Counted from the stretch's first letter, positions 45,555-55,112 are shown. The stretch: 64,000 nt of DNA from an uncultured Microbacteriaceae bacterium (GCA_937124545.1 CAKZKU010000031.1:1-64000), one strand, 5' to 3'. Numbers and translations are program-made. Notes: generated by a model not told the origin, from the letters alone.

Positions 45555-46255
45555 TGGATTCGTCCCGGCTTGGTGTTGGCGTGATGGGCGCTGGAAAAAT
45601 CGGCCCGGTGTTGGCGTCCGCACTCGCGGGGGCCGGGCACGCGATTGTGGGAATCACGCCACCCAGTGATGACCGCGAACGAGTCGAAGCGATGCTGGAG
45701 GGCGTCCCCTTCCTGACGCCACAGGAAATCTGTGAACGAAGCGAACTTGTCCTGCTGGCTCTCCCGGACTCGGAACTTCCGGAATTTGTTGAGGGCCTTG
45801 CGGCAACTCACGGTTGGCGATCGGGTCAAATTGTGGCCCACACGTCGATTGTTCACGGCCTCGATGTTCTCCAGCCCGCTGTGGCGCAGGGCGCCATTCC
45901 GATTGGCCTGCACCCCCTCATGGAGTTCAGCGGGTGGAGCATGGATCGCAGCCGAATGGCAGGAGCATGGTGTGTGGTGTCGGCTCCACCGGTGGCTTCT
46001 CCTATTGCCCACGCGCTCGCAGTAGAAATGGGTTTGGAACCCCTGGCGGTGGCCGACGAGCACCGCGGTCACGTCGCCTCAGCGGTAGCTTTGGCCACCA
46101 GTTTTTCGCACACCACAATCGAGGAGGCGGCGGCGAGGCTTCGTCAAGCCGGGGTCGCTAACCCGGGCGTCGTGATGGCGGCGCTTGTTGGCTCGAGCGT
46201 CGATAACGCACTCCGCGCGGTTTCAGGCAACGAGGTCGAGCAGGGCCAAGAGTGA
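45554..46255 (+). CDS. Rossmann-fold DUF2520 protein
   Basis: The 233-aa protein starts GVGVMGAGKIGPVLASALAGAGH (NAD(P) site) and has LLALPDSELPEFV, HTSIVHGLDVL and GLHPLMEFSG, matching the Rossmann-like/DUF2520 proteins that precede panC in actinobacteria. It may be a ketopantoate-reductase-like oxidoreductase, but activity is unproven. ATG 45554 follows AAAGGAG; the ORF track start at 45473 is too early. It overlaps panC by 4 bp. Confidence 0.82.
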   Translation: MDSSRLGVGVMGAGKIGPVLASALAGAGHAIVGITPPSDDRERVEAMLEGVPFLTPQEICERSELVLLALPDSELPEFVEGLAATHGWRSGQIVAHTSIVHGLDVLQPAVAQGAIPIGLHPLMEFSGWSMDRSRMAGAWCVVSAPPVASPIAHALAVEMGLEPLAVADEHRGHVASAVALATSFSHTTIEEAAARLRQAGVANPGVVMAALVGSSVDNALRAVSGNEVEQGQE

Positions 46256-47109
46256 GTCCGATGCAGAGCATTACCGCAGTGGGCGACCTCCGCTCTCTGG
46301 TCGAGTCGTGGCGTTTGGCTGATAGGACCATCGCGTTCGTGCCCACGATGGGGGCTCTCCATGCGGGCCACCAGGAGCTTGTCCGAGTGGCCAAGGAGCG
46401 CGCGGACCGCGTCGTGGTGAGCGTGTATGTCAACCCCCTGCAATTCGGGGACGGGGAAGACTTCGACACTTACCCCCGCAACGTTGCGGAGGATGCGAAG
46501 GCTCTTGCGGGTGTGGGTGCGGACGTATTGTGGACTCCCACCGAGGCGGACATGTACCCGGAGGGCCCGGAGGGTGCTGAGCGGATAACCCCGGGCCCAA
46601 TAGGGGACCTGTGGGAAGGCGCCGAGCGACCCGGCCACTTTGCGGGTGTCCTGACTGTAGTCAAGCGTCTCGTCGATGCTGTGACTCCTGACTATCTCGT
46701 GATGGGGCAAAAAGATGCGCAACAGTTGTGGTTGGTCACCACCATGCTCGAAACACAGGCTCCTTCACTCGATGTCGTTGCGGTGCCGACGGTGCGAGAC
46801 GATGACGGGGTGGCGCTCTCCAGCAGAAACGCCTATCTGAGCGCTGACCAGCGGCAGGTAGCGCAGACCATTCCGCGCGCGCTCGACGCGGCCGGCACTG
46901 CTGGCTCACCAGCGTCTGCGGTGGAGACAGCTAAGCGTGTCCTGCAGAGTGAGCCCCTGATCTCCTTGGACTATGTCGCGCTGGTGGACGAGGACAGCTT
47001 CGAGGAGCTCCCTCCCGGCTCGCTTGCTCGTAGTGGTCGGATGTTGATTGCTGTTCGGGTGGGGAGCACCCGATTGATTGACAATGCCCGCCTGACGTTT
47101 GGTCAGTAG
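46252..47109 (+). CDS. panC: pantoate-beta-alanine ligase
   Basis: The 285-aa enzyme makes pantothenate from pantoate, beta-alanine and ATP. VPTMGALHAGHQELV with the HxGH motif, MGQKDAQQ and LSSRNAYLS are diagnostic. The GTG start is in a GTGA overlap with the DUF2520 gene. Its TAG stop opens the TAGGCT box upstream of lysS. Confidence 0.95.
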   Translation: MSPMQSITAVGDLRSLVESWRLADRTIAFVPTMGALHAGHQELVRVAKERADRVVVSVYVNPLQFGDGEDFDTYPRNVAEDAKALAGVGADVLWTPTEADMYPEGPEGAERITPGPIGDLWEGAERPGHFAGVLTVVKRLVDAVTPDYLVMGQKDAQQLWLVTTMLETQAPSLDVVAVPTVRDDDGVALSSRNAYLSADQRQVAQTIPRALDAAGTAGSPASAVETAKRVLQSEPLISLDYVALVDEDSFEELPPGSLARSGRMLIAVRVGSTRLIDNARLTFGQ

Positions 47110-47128
47110 GCTTACGGGGACATTCCCC
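47107..47128 (+). promoter_or_regulatory. lysS -10 on the panC stop codon, with adjacent small hairpin
   Basis: TAGGCT (47107-47112) begins with the panC TAG stop. GGGGA-CAT-TCCCC (47116-47128) follows at the expected transcript start, leaving a leader of about 26 nt before the lysS ATG. Confidence 0.45.
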
Positions 47129-47144
47129 TGGTTGAAAGATCCCG

Positions 47145-48641
47145 ATGACTGACGTTTCCGATGTGCCCACCGAGGGTGCGGATACCGCTGAACAGCACGA
47201 AGTAAGGCTGGCTAAACGCGCTCGCATGTTGGAGCAGGGTATTCAGCCCTACCCGGTGTCGCTCGGCATCACGACGACTATTGACGCCGTTCGTGCCGCA
47301 CATCCCGACCTGGAGCCAGAAGCCAGTACCGGTGAGATTGTTGGCCTGGCAGGCCGCATCGTTCACATGCGGGTGACCGGAAAACTGGCATTCATTTCGC
47401 TTCAAGCGGGTTCCGGTGAGCGAATTCAGGCGATGATTTCTTTTGGCGAGGTAGGCGAGGATTCCTACGCGGCGCTCAAAGACCTCGTGGATCTGGGTGA
47501 CCACCTTTTTGTGTCGGGGGAAGTGATTGCCTCGAAACGTGGCGAGCTCTCGATTATGGCCTCGCAATGGCAGGTAGCGGCAAAAGCACTCATGCCGATG
47601 CCAAACCTTCATTCCGAACTGAACGAAGAGACCCGCGTCCGACAGCGGTACTTAGATCTGATCGTCCGTGAGCAGGCTCGAGTGACCGTTCGCCAGCGCG
47701 CTGAAGTCAACGCCTCGCTTCGAGCAACGTTCGCGGAGCACGGATACCTTGAAGTGGAAACCCCCATGCTGCAAACGCAGCACGGCGGCGCCACCGCACG
47801 TCCTTTTGTCACGCAGTCCAATGCCTTTGGGACGGATTTGTTTCTGCGGATTGCTCCAGAGTTGTTCCTCAAACGCGCCGTGGTGGGTGGGCTTGAGCGC
47901 GTATTTGAGATCAATAGGAACTTCCGCAACGAGGGGGCCGACTCCACCCACAGTCCAGAATTCTCTATGCTCGAGGCCTATCAGGCTTACGGGGATTACC
48001 ACCAAATGGCGGACCTCACCCAGGAGCTAATCCAGAAGGCCGCGTTCGCGACGTCGGGTAGCCACACGGTGACGTGGGCTGATGGCACCGATCATGATTT
48101 GGGCGGTCAGTGGGACAGGCTCTCACTCTACGAAAGCCTCTCCGATGCCTGTGGCACCACGATTACTCCGGAGACGGACATGGCGACTCTGTCGGCCATG
48201 GCGAAGGCCGAAGGGATTGAGGTCGCTCAACCGACGCACGGCAAATTGGTGGAAGAGCTGTGGGAGCACTTTGTCATTGACTCGTTGACCACGCCCACGT
48301 TTGTCATGGACTACCCAGTGGATACCTCACCCTTGGTGAGAGAGCATCGGTCGAAGCCTGGTGTTGTCGAAAAGTGGGACCTTTATGTCCGCGGATTTGA
48401 ACTTGCTACCGGCTATTCCGAGCTGGTGGATCCCGTCATTCAGCGTGAGCGTTTTGTCGAGCAGGCGCGACTGGGCGCTAAGGGCGATGAGGAAGCAATG
48501 AGAGTGGATGAAGACTTCCTGCGCGCACTGGAACACGGCATGCCCCCCAGTGGCGGAATGGGAATGGGGATTGACCGCCTGATGATGGCCCTCACGGGGC
48601 TTGGCATCAGAGAGACGGTGTTGTTCCCCCTGGTGAAGTGA
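47145..48641 (+). CDS. lysS: lysyl-tRNA synthetase, class II
   Basis: The 498-aa synthetase has an OB-fold anticodon domain (about 60-150) and the class II core: motif 1 VETPMLQTQHGG, motif 2 FEINRNFRNEG, motif 3 GMGIDRLMMAL. It charges tRNA-Lys. The last 35 bp overlap the 70-aa membrane protein gene on the other strand. Confidence 0.97.
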   Translation: MTDVSDVPTEGADTAEQHEVRLAKRARMLEQGIQPYPVSLGITTTIDAVRAAHPDLEPEASTGEIVGLAGRIVHMRVTGKLAFISLQAGSGERIQAMISFGEVGEDSYAALKDLVDLGDHLFVSGEVIASKRGELSIMASQWQVAAKALMPMPNLHSELNEETRVRQRYLDLIVREQARVTVRQRAEVNASLRATFAEHGYLEVETPMLQTQHGGATARPFVTQSNAFGTDLFLRIAPELFLKRAVVGGLERVFEINRNFRNEGADSTHSPEFSMLEAYQAYGDYHQMADLTQELIQKAAFATSGSHTVTWADGTDHDLGGQWDRLSLYESLSDACGTTITPETDMATLSAMAKAEGIEVAQPTHGKLVEELWEHFVIDSLTTPTFVMDYPVDTSPLVREHRSKPGVVEKWDLYVRGFELATGYSELVDPVIQRERFVEQARLGAKGDEEAMRVDEDFLRALEHGMPPSGGMGMGIDRLMMALTGLGIRETVLFPLVK

Positions 48642-48819
48642 CGTCATCGTCCACGGGAAGCCCGCGCTTACGGCGTTCCTCGGTTTCCATTTTTTTGTAA
48701 ATCGAGCGTTCGCTCCGGTCTGCCCGGAGAATCGATCGCACCACAAACCAGAACAGCACCCCCATGAGTGCTGTGGGGGTCACCGAAAACAGGGCGTTGA
48801 GCCAGAAATTCTCGATCAC
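48607..48819 (-). CDS. small single-helix membrane protein, unknown function
   Basis: The 70-aa protein has one membrane helix (about residues 8-27) and a charged tail, SERSIYKKMETEERRKRGLP. I do not recognise the family. The GTG start follows the stop of the 34-aa ORF by 7 nt, with AGGGA just before it, so the two small genes look coupled. The C-terminal end runs antisense to the lysS end. Confidence 0.65.
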   Translation of the reverse strand: MIENFWLNALFSVTPTALMGVLFWFVVRSILRADRSERSIYKKMETEERRKRGLPVDDDVTSPGGTTPSL

Positions 48820-48826
48820 GGGTTCC

Positions 48827-48931
48827 CTAACTAATCAACGTGGTCAGTGCATAGAGACCAAAGCCGGCAAGAATTGTCACCAGAGCAATACGGGCCGGGG
48901 GCCAGGGTGATTTTTTTTGCGGTTCGCTCAT
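48827..48931 (-). CDS. 34-aa single-helix membrane protein, too short for the ORF track
   Basis: Reverse translation gives MSEPQKKSPWPPARIALVT followed by a hydrophobic helix ending TTLIS. A short polar head plus one helix is a typical small membrane protein. TAGGCT lies 9 nt before the ATG. It directly precedes the 70-aa gene on the same strand. No function is known; conservation has not been tested. Confidence 0.5.
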   Translation of the reverse strand: MSEPQKKSPWPPARIALVTILAGFGLYALTTLIS

Positions 48932-48970
48932 CGAAGTAAAAGCCTAGAGTGCGGAAATTCTTGTTCGCTG

Positions 48971-49936
48971 TTAACGACGGTTTCGCGCTTTGAGTCGAAC
49001 TCCGGGCATTTCGGGCGCGGGAAGAGGAGACATATGGGTGAGATTGCCAAACGGCCCGCGCTCTCCGGAGAGAGAGGCTTGCCATTGATTGCGGAACTCT
49101 TCGATCTCTTCGTGGCTTCGACCGATGAAGTTCCACCACATCACAAACTCTTCCTCAAAGGGCTGACCGCCTAGGAGAAGCCCGCGTGCTGGTAAGTCGG
49201 TGGTGTTGCTCAGCTCGATCTGGTGGTGTCCTGGCGCGAGGTACCCCAGTTCGTGCTGATTGAGCGCCTCCCCATTAATCGTGAGGGCTCCCGCATCCAG
49301 AAGAACGGCATGCTCGTACTCGTTTTCCACGCTGAGTGTCATCGTTCCTTTGGGGCGGAGAGAAAACTCTGCCCCTACCCCCGGCCATGCCGGCGGGATG
49401 CTCGAGCTGATGCCCTGCAGTGAGCCGAGGAAGACCTGAAGGTGGCCGTCACCCTGCTGGTGTTTGTCAATTTGCTCAGCAGCAAAGAAGGCTGGTTCGT
49501 GTCTCGAGGAATCCGGCAGAACCAGCCACAGCTGAACGCCGTGCAGGAGCCCTGTGGAGGTGGAGACCTCCGAGTGGGAGATCCCCGCACCGGCGTTCAT
49601 CAAGTTGATGGATCCTGGGGCCACGGTGGCTTCCACCCCGGTGGAATCGCGGTGTTGAACTTCCCCGTCGAAGAGCCAGCTCACTGTTTGCAGGCCGGTG
49701 TGCGGGTGGGGCGGTACAGACATCCCACCTGTGTCGGCTACATCATCAGGCCCGTAATGGTCAATGAAGCACCACGGCCCGATGGTTGTTCGACTCCGGT
49801 TGGGCAGAGTCCTCCGGACCGTCATCGCGCGAAGTCCACCGAGTGGGACATCTCGAGCGGTGGTCACCTCGAGCGCCGTCGGGTCGGGCGCCTCGGTGGT
49901 GGCGGGCGCCCAGGTTTCAGAATCCCACCGGCTCAT
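48971..49936 (-). CDS. pirin-family bicupin protein
   Basis: The 321-aa protein has the pirin metal site PPHPHTGLQTV, a later HSE (GISHSEVS) and two cupin domains, ending in LLLGGQPFEEEFVMWWNFIG. Some pirins are quercetin dioxygenases, others regulators; which applies here is open. The ORF track start at 49996 adds 20 residues; ATG 49936 is preferred as TATCCT stands 6 nt before it. Confidence 0.88.
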   Translation of the reverse strand: MSRWDSETWAPATTEAPDPTALEVTTARDVPLGGLRAMTVRRTLPNRSRTTIGPWCFIDHYGPDDVADTGGMSVPPHPHTGLQTVSWLFDGEVQHRDSTGVEATVAPGSINLMNAGAGISHSEVSTSTGLLHGVQLWLVLPDSSRHEPAFFAAEQIDKHQQGDGHLQVFLGSLQGISSSIPPAWPGVGAEFSLRPKGTMTLSVENEYEHAVLLDAGALTINGEALNQHELGYLAPGHHQIELSNTTDLPARGLLLGGQPFEEEFVMWWNFIGRSHEEIEEFRNQWQASLSGERGPFGNLTHMSPLPAPEMPGVRLKARNRR

Positions 49937-50001
49937 CGGGCCAGGATAACTGCTCACGCTGGGGGCGAACACCGGCCCATCGCCAGAATCTGCCAATTAC
50001 T

Positions 50002-50034
50002 CTCGTAACACGAGTAGTGGTGAGAAGTCTCACC
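50002..50034 (+). promoter_or_regulatory. two inverted repeats in the clpC promoter region
   Basis: CTCGT-AAC-ACGAG (50002-50014) and GGTGAG-AAGT-CTCACC (50019-50034) stand 28-60 nt before the clpC ATG. They match neither CIRCE nor HAIR consensus sequences as I know them. They could be binding sites of a stress regulator. Confidence 0.45.
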
Positions 50035-50061
50035 GATACCCCGAAATAAGGAGTGGCACAC

Positions 50062-52536
50062 ATGTTTGAGCGGTTTACCGACCGGGCGCGTCGAGTCGTC
50101 GTCCTGGCACAAGAAGAAGCCAAGATGCTCAACCACAACTACATTGGCACCGAGCACATCCTGTTGGGTCTCATCCACGAGGGCGAAGGTGTCGCCGCGA
50201 AAGCTCTCGAATCTTTGGATATTTCCCTTGAGGCTGTGCGCGAACAGGTGCAAGAAATCATCGGGCAGGGCCAGCAGGCTCCCACCGGGCACATTCCTTT
50301 TACTCCGCGTGCAAAGAAGGTCTTGGAGCTGAGTCTCCGCGAAGCGTTGCAGCTGGGCCACAACTACATCGGCACCGAGCACATCCTGTTGGGTCTCATC
50401 CGTGAGGGCGAAGGTGTTGCCGCACAGGTTCTCGTGAAACTGGGCGCAGACCTGAACCGCGTTCGCCAGCAGGTCATCCAACTTCTCTCGGGTTATCAGG
50501 GCAAAGACCCTGTCTCGGTTGGCGGGTCAGAAACTTCTAGCGACAAGGGCTCGCAGGTCTTAGATCAGTTTGGTACCAACCTCACTCACTCCGCTCGCGA
50601 GGGAAAGCTCGATCCGGTGATCGGCCGCGAGCGCGAGATGGAACGCGTTATGCAAATTCTTTCGCGTCGCTCAAAGAACAACCCCGTGCTCGTGGGTGAG
50701 CCGGGTGTCGGAAAGACCGCGGTTGTCGAAGGATTGGCGCAAGCCATCGTGAAGGGCGATGTGCCAGAGACCCTCAAAGACAAGCAGCTGTACTCGCTCG
50801 ACTTGGGGTCGTTGATTGCGGGTTCTCGCTACCGCGGTGATTTTGAAGAGCGACTCAAGAAAGTCACAAAAGAGATTCGCACCCGCGGGGACATCATCGT
50901 GTTCATTGATGAAATCCACACCCTGGTGGGCGCGGGAGCCGCTGAGGGCGCCATAGACGCCGCCAGCATCCTCAAGCCTCTGCTGGCTCGTGGTGAGCTG
51001 CAAACCATCGGAGCAACAACTCTGGATGAGTACCGCAAGCACTTCGAGAAAGATGCTGCTCTGGAGCGCCGGTTCCAGTCGGTTCAGGTCAACCAGCCCT
51101 CGCCAGCTCACACGATCAACATTCTGAAGGGGCTTCGCGATAAGTACGAAGCCTTCCACCGTGTCTCGATCACGGATGGCGCTATTGATGCAGCCGTGAA
51201 CCTGGCTGATCGTTATGTTCAGGATCGCTTCCTGCCAGACAAGGCGATTGACCTTATTGATGAGGCAGGTGCTCGTTTGAGGCTGTCGATTCTGTCGAGC
51301 CCGCCGGAATTGCGGGAGTTTGACGAGAAGATCGCCGACGTGCGGTCTCGTAAAGAAGCAGCAATTGAGGGCCAAGACTTTGAAAAAGCGGCGTCGCTGC
51401 GCGACGAGGAGAAGACGCTTCTCGGTGAGCGTCTCCAGCTGGAGAAGAAGTGGCGAAGCGGAGAAGCCGGCGGAGTCGGCGTTGTGGATGAAGGCGTCAT
51501 CGCCGAAGTTCTCGCTGCCGCTACCGGTATCCCTGTCTTCAAGCTCACCGAGGAAGAAACAGCCCGCCTCATGTTCATGGAGAAGGCGTTGCACCAGCGC
51601 GTCATTGGCCAGGAGCAGGCAATTTCAACCCTGTCCAAGACCATCCGCCGGACACGTGCGGGTCTGAAAGACCCGAAGCGCCCCAGTGGTTCCTTTATCT
51701 TTGCCGGCCCGACCGGTGTGGGAAAGACGGAGCTGGCCAAGGCGCTCGCTGAGTTCCTGTTTGACGACGAGGACGCGCTCATTGCGCTGGACATGTCGGA
51801 GTACGGCGAAAAGCACACCGTTTCTCGCCTCTTTGGTGCCCCTCCAGGATTCGTGGGCTTCGAAGATGGCGGCCAGTTGACCGAGAAGGTTCGTCGGAAG
51901 CCCTTCAGCGTGGTGCTTTTCGATGAGATCGAAAAGGCTCACCCCGATATTTTCAACTCGCTCCTGCAGGTGCTGGAAGAGGGGCGCCTGACCGATGGTC
52001 AGGGTCGTGTGGTCGACTTCAAGAACACCGTCATCATCATGACCACCAACCTCGGCACCAAGGACATCACGGGCGGCCCGGTGGGCTTCACCATGGATGG
52101 AAACGCGGAAGCCAGCTACCAGTCCATGAAAGCCAAGGTTGTTGAAGAGCTGAAGAAGAACTTCAAGCCTGAATTCCTCAACCGTGTGGATGAGACCATC
52201 GTCTTCCCGCAGTTGGTCGAAGACGAGCTCCTCCAGATCGTGCAGCTGTTCATCAAGCGGCTGGGCGATCGTTTGCTCGATCGTGACATCACGATGACGG
52301 TTTCGGATCCTGCGCGCAAGGAATTGATTTCTCGCGGGTGGGACCCTGCCATGGGAGCGCGACCGCTGCGTCGCGCTGTTCAGCAGAACGTTGAAGACGC
52401 GTTGAGTGAGCGTATTCTTCAGGGCGAACTCTCACCTGGCGACATGGTGACCGTTGACTATGACGGGATGGAGTTCACTTTTACTTCATCCAAGCGTGAG
52501 GTGGAACCAGAACCGGCGGGTGCCCTCGAGTCCTAG
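50062..52536 (+). CDS. clpC: Clp protease ATPase subunit ClpC
   Basis: The 824-aa Hsp100 unfoldase has two N-domain repeats, AAA1 with [13 protein letters not shown], a middle domain with a UVR-like motif (about 420-450), AAA2 with [14 protein letters not shown], and a C-terminal D2-small domain. It feeds proteins to Clp[13 protein letters not shown] is the usual start; ATG 50062 has AAGGAG 8 nt upstream, so the GTG at 50053 is not used. Confidence 0.96.
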   Translation: MFERFTDRARRVVVLAQEEAKMLNHNYIGTEHILLGLIHEGEGVAAKALESLDISLEAVREQVQEIIGQGQQAPTGHIPFTPRAKKVLELSLREALQLGHNYIGTEHILLGLIREGEGVAAQVLVKLGADLNRVRQQVIQLLSGYQGKDPVSVGGSETSSDKGSQVLDQFGTNLTHSAREGKLDPVIGREREMERVMQILSRRSKNNPVLVGEPGVGKTAVVEGLAQAIVKGDVPETLKDKQLYSLDLGSLIAGSRYRGDFEERLKKVTKEIRTRGDIIVFIDEIHTLVGAGAAEGAIDAASILKPLLARGELQTIGATTLDEYRKHFEKDAALERRFQSVQVNQPSPAHTINILKGLRDKYEAFHRVSITDGAIDAAVNLADRYVQDRFLPDKAIDLIDEAGARLRLSILSSPPELREFDEKIADVRSRKEAAIEGQDFEKAASLRDEEKTLLGERLQLEKKWRSGEAGGVGVVDEGVIAEVLAAATGIPVFKLTEEETARLMFMEKALHQRVIGQEQAISTLSKTIRRTRAGLKDPKRPSGSFIFAGPTGVGKTELAKALAEFLFDDEDALIALDMSEYGEKHTVSRLFGAPPGFVGFEDGGQLTEKVRRKPFSVVLFDEIEKAHPDIFNSLLQVLEEGRLTDGQGRVVDFKNTVIIMTTNLGTKDITGGPVGFTMDGNAEASYQSMKAKVVEELKKNFKPEFLNRVDETIVFPQLVEDELLQIVQLFIKRLGDRLLDRDITMTVSDPARKELISRGWDPAMGARPLRRAVQQNVEDALSERILQGELSPGDMVTVDYDGMEFTFTSSKREVEPEPAGALES
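50133..50423 (+). repeat. near-identical 66-bp repeat encoding the two Clp N-motifs
   Basis: The 66 bp from 50133 and from 50358 (offset 225 bp, 75 codons) differ at only four positions. Both encode [14 protein letters not shown] and the following GEGVAA. The protein repeat is normal for ClpC; the high DNA identity is more than is needed. Confidence 0.75.
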
Positions 52537-52552
52537 CGACTACGCTGGCGGC

Positions 52553-53065
52553 GTGGCTACAGACGACGGTTTCCGGGTTCGCCCGGCGACGACCGGTGAC
52601 ATCAGGGCGATTTCTGCTCTGATTCAACCGCTCGTCGAGTCCCGTGTGCTCTTAGGTAAAGACCTTGTGGTCCTATTCGAGTCCGTTCAGGAATTCACTG
52701 TTGCTGTCGATAACGATGACCGCGTCATAGGGTGCGGTGCCCTGCACGTATTTTGGGAGGATTTGGGGGAAATCCGGACTCTCAGCGTTTCTCCCGACCA
52801 CACTCACCGTGGCGTGGGGCACGCCCTGATTGACGCTTTGGAAGCTCGAGCGGTTTCGCTGGGCTTGACCAAGCTATTTTGTTTGACCTTTGAGGTGGAC
52901 TTTTTCACCTCCCACGGTTTTGCTATTCAGCCCGATGTGGATGTGGAGCCCGATGTCTATGCCGAGCTGGTGCGATCACCCGATGAGGGGGTAGCGGAGT
53001 TCCTCGACCTTGCACGAGTGAAGCCCAACACGTTGGGTAACTCCCGGATGGTCAAGAACCTCTGA
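52553..53065 (+). CDS. argA: amino-acid (glutamate) N-acetyltransferase, Rv2747-like
   Basis: The 170-aa GNAT protein resembles the stand-alone N-acetylglutamate synthase of mycobacteria: ESVQEFTVAVDNDDRVIGCGALHV, the acetyl-CoA loop HTHRGVGHALID, and the tail GVAEFLDLARVKPNTLGNSRM. It would begin arginine synthesis. GTG 52553 follows TACGCT plus 6 nt; the ORF track start lies inside clpC. Confidence 0.88.
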   Translation: MATDDGFRVRPATTGDIRAISALIQPLVESRVLLGKDLVVLFESVQEFTVAVDNDDRVIGCGALHVFWEDLGEIRTLSVSPDHTHRGVGHALIDALEARAVSLGLTKLFCLTFEVDFFTSHGFAIQPDVDVEPDVYAELVRSPDEGVAEFLDLARVKPNTLGNSRMVKNL

Positions 53066-53137
53066 AAACACTCAGAGTCTTCAGGCTCGCCGGTCGGTAA
53101 GCGCTGATTTAGCGCTCCCCAGTCGTACCCTAGGGCT

Positions 53138-53710
53138 ATGTCCACGGTTCCCCAGAGCGTTTACTGGCGTCGTCGGTTCGCCGTTCTTGGCGGACTCGTC
53201 GCGGTCATCATTGTGGTCGTCCTCATTATTGTTCGCCCGGGGTTCGGCAATTCGGCGGCTGAAGCTCCCGAACCAGACCCCGAAGTTGCGGTGGAGGTGC
53301 TCACCCCGCCCGATTGCCTTCCTGGCCAACTCGAGCTTGTCGCCAAGACCGACCAGAGCTCTTATGCCAGTGGCGAGGCCCCCCAGCTGTGGCTGAGTGT
53401 GACGAACGTGTCCAGCCAGGAGTGCACGTTGGCTGTGGGCACCGACCAGCAGCGCTACGTGATTACGTCGGGGGATGATCAAATCTGGGCATCGGATGAT
53501 TGCCAGGAGATATCGAACCCGATGGAAATCACCCTGGCCCCGAACGAAGTTCAGGAGACGACGGCTCTGCCGTGGGATCGCACGCGGTCAACGCCGGACA
53601 CCTGTAACGATGAGCGCCCGGTGATGCCTGGTGGTGGCGCCAGCTATCACCTCACTGTGTCCCTCGGAGATGTCAGCTCCCCAGAAACCAAGCAGTTCCT
53701 GCTCGACTAG
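53138..53710 (+). CDS. membrane-anchored extracytoplasmic protein, unknown function
   Basis: The 190-aa protein has one N-terminal helix (about 15-35), a Pro/Glu linker and a beta-rich domain with LWLSVTNVSSQECTLAVG and four cysteines, reminiscent of DUF4232 or BsuPI-like Ig folds. The role is unknown. TACCCT is 6 nt before the ATG. The stop shares CTAG with radA. Confidence 0.65.
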   Translation: MSTVPQSVYWRRRFAVLGGLVAVIIVVVLIIVRPGFGNSAAEAPEPDPEVAVEVLTPPDCLPGQLELVAKTDQSSYASGEAPQLWLSVTNVSSQECTLAVGTDQQRYVITSGDDQIWASDDCQEISNPMEITLAPNEVQETTALPWDRTRSTPDTCNDERPVMPGGGASYHLTVSLGDVSSPETKQFLLD

Positions 53711-55059
53711 AAGTCGGGTTTTTGGGTCCGGCCAGGGCTGCGAGCAAAAGCGTCACTAATGGCCTTCTGAATACTGGGTTTGCTTTGGTCCAGGACCGTG
53801 TCAAAACCTAGCCTTTTCGCTTCATTAGCTCTTTGGGCAGCTTGCGAGACGCCCCTAATTTCGCCCGCGAGGCTTATTTCCCCGATAGCGGCGAGTGTGT
53901 GTGGCAACGGGATATCTTTCGCCGCGCTGGCAACCGCCAAAGCGATAGCCAGGTCAGCACCCGGTTCGTGAATCCGGATCCCGCCAACGGTAGAGACATA
54001 CACATCGGCGTTGGAGAGCGTGATGCCGGCTCGTCTCTCCAGGACCGCAAGCAACATGGCCACGCGGGAGGATTCGACTCCATTAACCACTCGTCGGGGC
54101 TGGGGAGCGCCGCTGGGCACCACGAGTGCCTGAACTTCGACCGGCAGTGCCCGTCGACCCTCGAGCGCAATGGTGGTGCAGGTGCCACTCACCGGATCTC
54201 CGGCGCCGGAGCGAAACAAACCGCTGGGGTCGGGGACCTCGACGATGCCGTCACCACTCATTTCAAAGCACCCCACTTCGTCGGTGGGGCCAAAACGGTT
54301 TTTGAGCGCGCGAACAAAGCGCAGCGCAGTCTGGCGGTCACCCTCGAACTGGCAGACAACGTCAACAAGGTGTTCGAGCGTTCGGGGGCCGGCGACCTGG
54401 CCGTCTTTGGTGACGTGGCCCACCATGATGATGGGGATTGTGGTCTCTTTGGCCACACGAATCAGTGTGGCGGCGACTTCGCGGACCTGAGCAACGCCCC
54501 CGGCGGAACCGTCAATCAGTCCGGAGGAGAGAGTCTGGACAGAATCGATGATCACTAAGTCGGGGGACGTGGATTCGATATGTCCCAGGACCGCTCCCAG
54601 ATCCATCTCGTTGGCAAGAAACAGGGTGTCTTGTAACCCGCCCGTTCGAGAAGCCCGAAGGTGAACCTGTCCGGCAGATTCCTCGGCGCTGACGTAGAGA
54701 ACGGTGTTCTCTCGGGCGGCAACTTTTGATGCCACATCCAGTAACAGGGTTGACTTGCCCACTCCGGGTTCTCCCGACAGCAGGATCACGGCGCCGGGAA
54801 CGATTCCCCCACCCAGCACGCGGTCAAACTCTCCGACTCCGGTGGGTTGGTGGCCACTGTCTGCGCCGGAGTACTCGGTAATCGGTTTAGCTACGGCTTC
54901 ACCGAGCGGAACGATTGCCTTGACCTGCTTGGATCGGGTGGTGGGCGCGGCCGCCTCCACCACAGTGCCCCAGGTCTGACACTCGCCACAGCGACCAACC
55001 CATTTCAGCGTTGTCCAGCCACACTCAGAGCAGTGGTACGGAGCCGCCGTTTTTGCCAT
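53707..55059 (-). CDS. radA: DNA repair protein RadA (Sms)
   Basis: The 450-aa protein has a C4 zinc finger (CSECGWTTLKWVGRCGEC), Walker A GEPGVGKST near 96, the RadA KNRFGPTDEVG motif and a C-terminal Lon-like domain. It helps branch migration in recombination. TAGGCT (55066-55071) is 6 nt before the ATG, so it is probably leaderless. Confidence 0.95.
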   Translation of the reverse strand: MAKTAAPYHCSECGWTTLKWVGRCGECQTWGTVVEAAAPTTRSKQVKAIVPLGEAVAKPITEYSGADSGHQPTGVGEFDRVLGGGIVPGAVILLSGEPGVGKSTLLLDVASKVAARENTVLYVSAEESAGQVHLRASRTGGLQDTLFLANEMDLGAVLGHIESTSPDLVIIDSVQTLSSGLIDGSAGGVAQVREVAATLIRVAKETTIPIIMVGHVTKDGQVAGPRTLEHLVDVVCQFEGDRQTALRFVRALKNRFGPTDEVGCFEMSGDGIVEVPDPSGLFRSGAGDPVSGTCTTIALEGRRALPVEVQALVVPSGAPQPRRVVNGVESSRVAMLLAVLERRAGITLSNADVYVSTVGGIRIHEPGADLAIALAVASAAKDIPLPHTLAAIGEISLAGEIRGVSQAAQRANEAKRLGFDTVLDQSKPSIQKAISDAFARSPGRTQKPDF

Positions 55060-55112
55060 GGTACGAGCCTAAGCGCTTGCGACGACACCTTCCTGGGCTG
55101 GCAGGTGATGTG

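Noticed and set aside
50002-50034. CIRCE or HAIR heat-shock operator at clpC
   Set aside because: Arm sequences and spacing do not match TTAGCACTC-N9-GAGTGCTAA or CTTGAGT-N7-ACTCAAG.
53833-54558. 241-aa plus-strand ORF opposite radA
   Set aside because: radA is intact with all motifs; this frame has no support.
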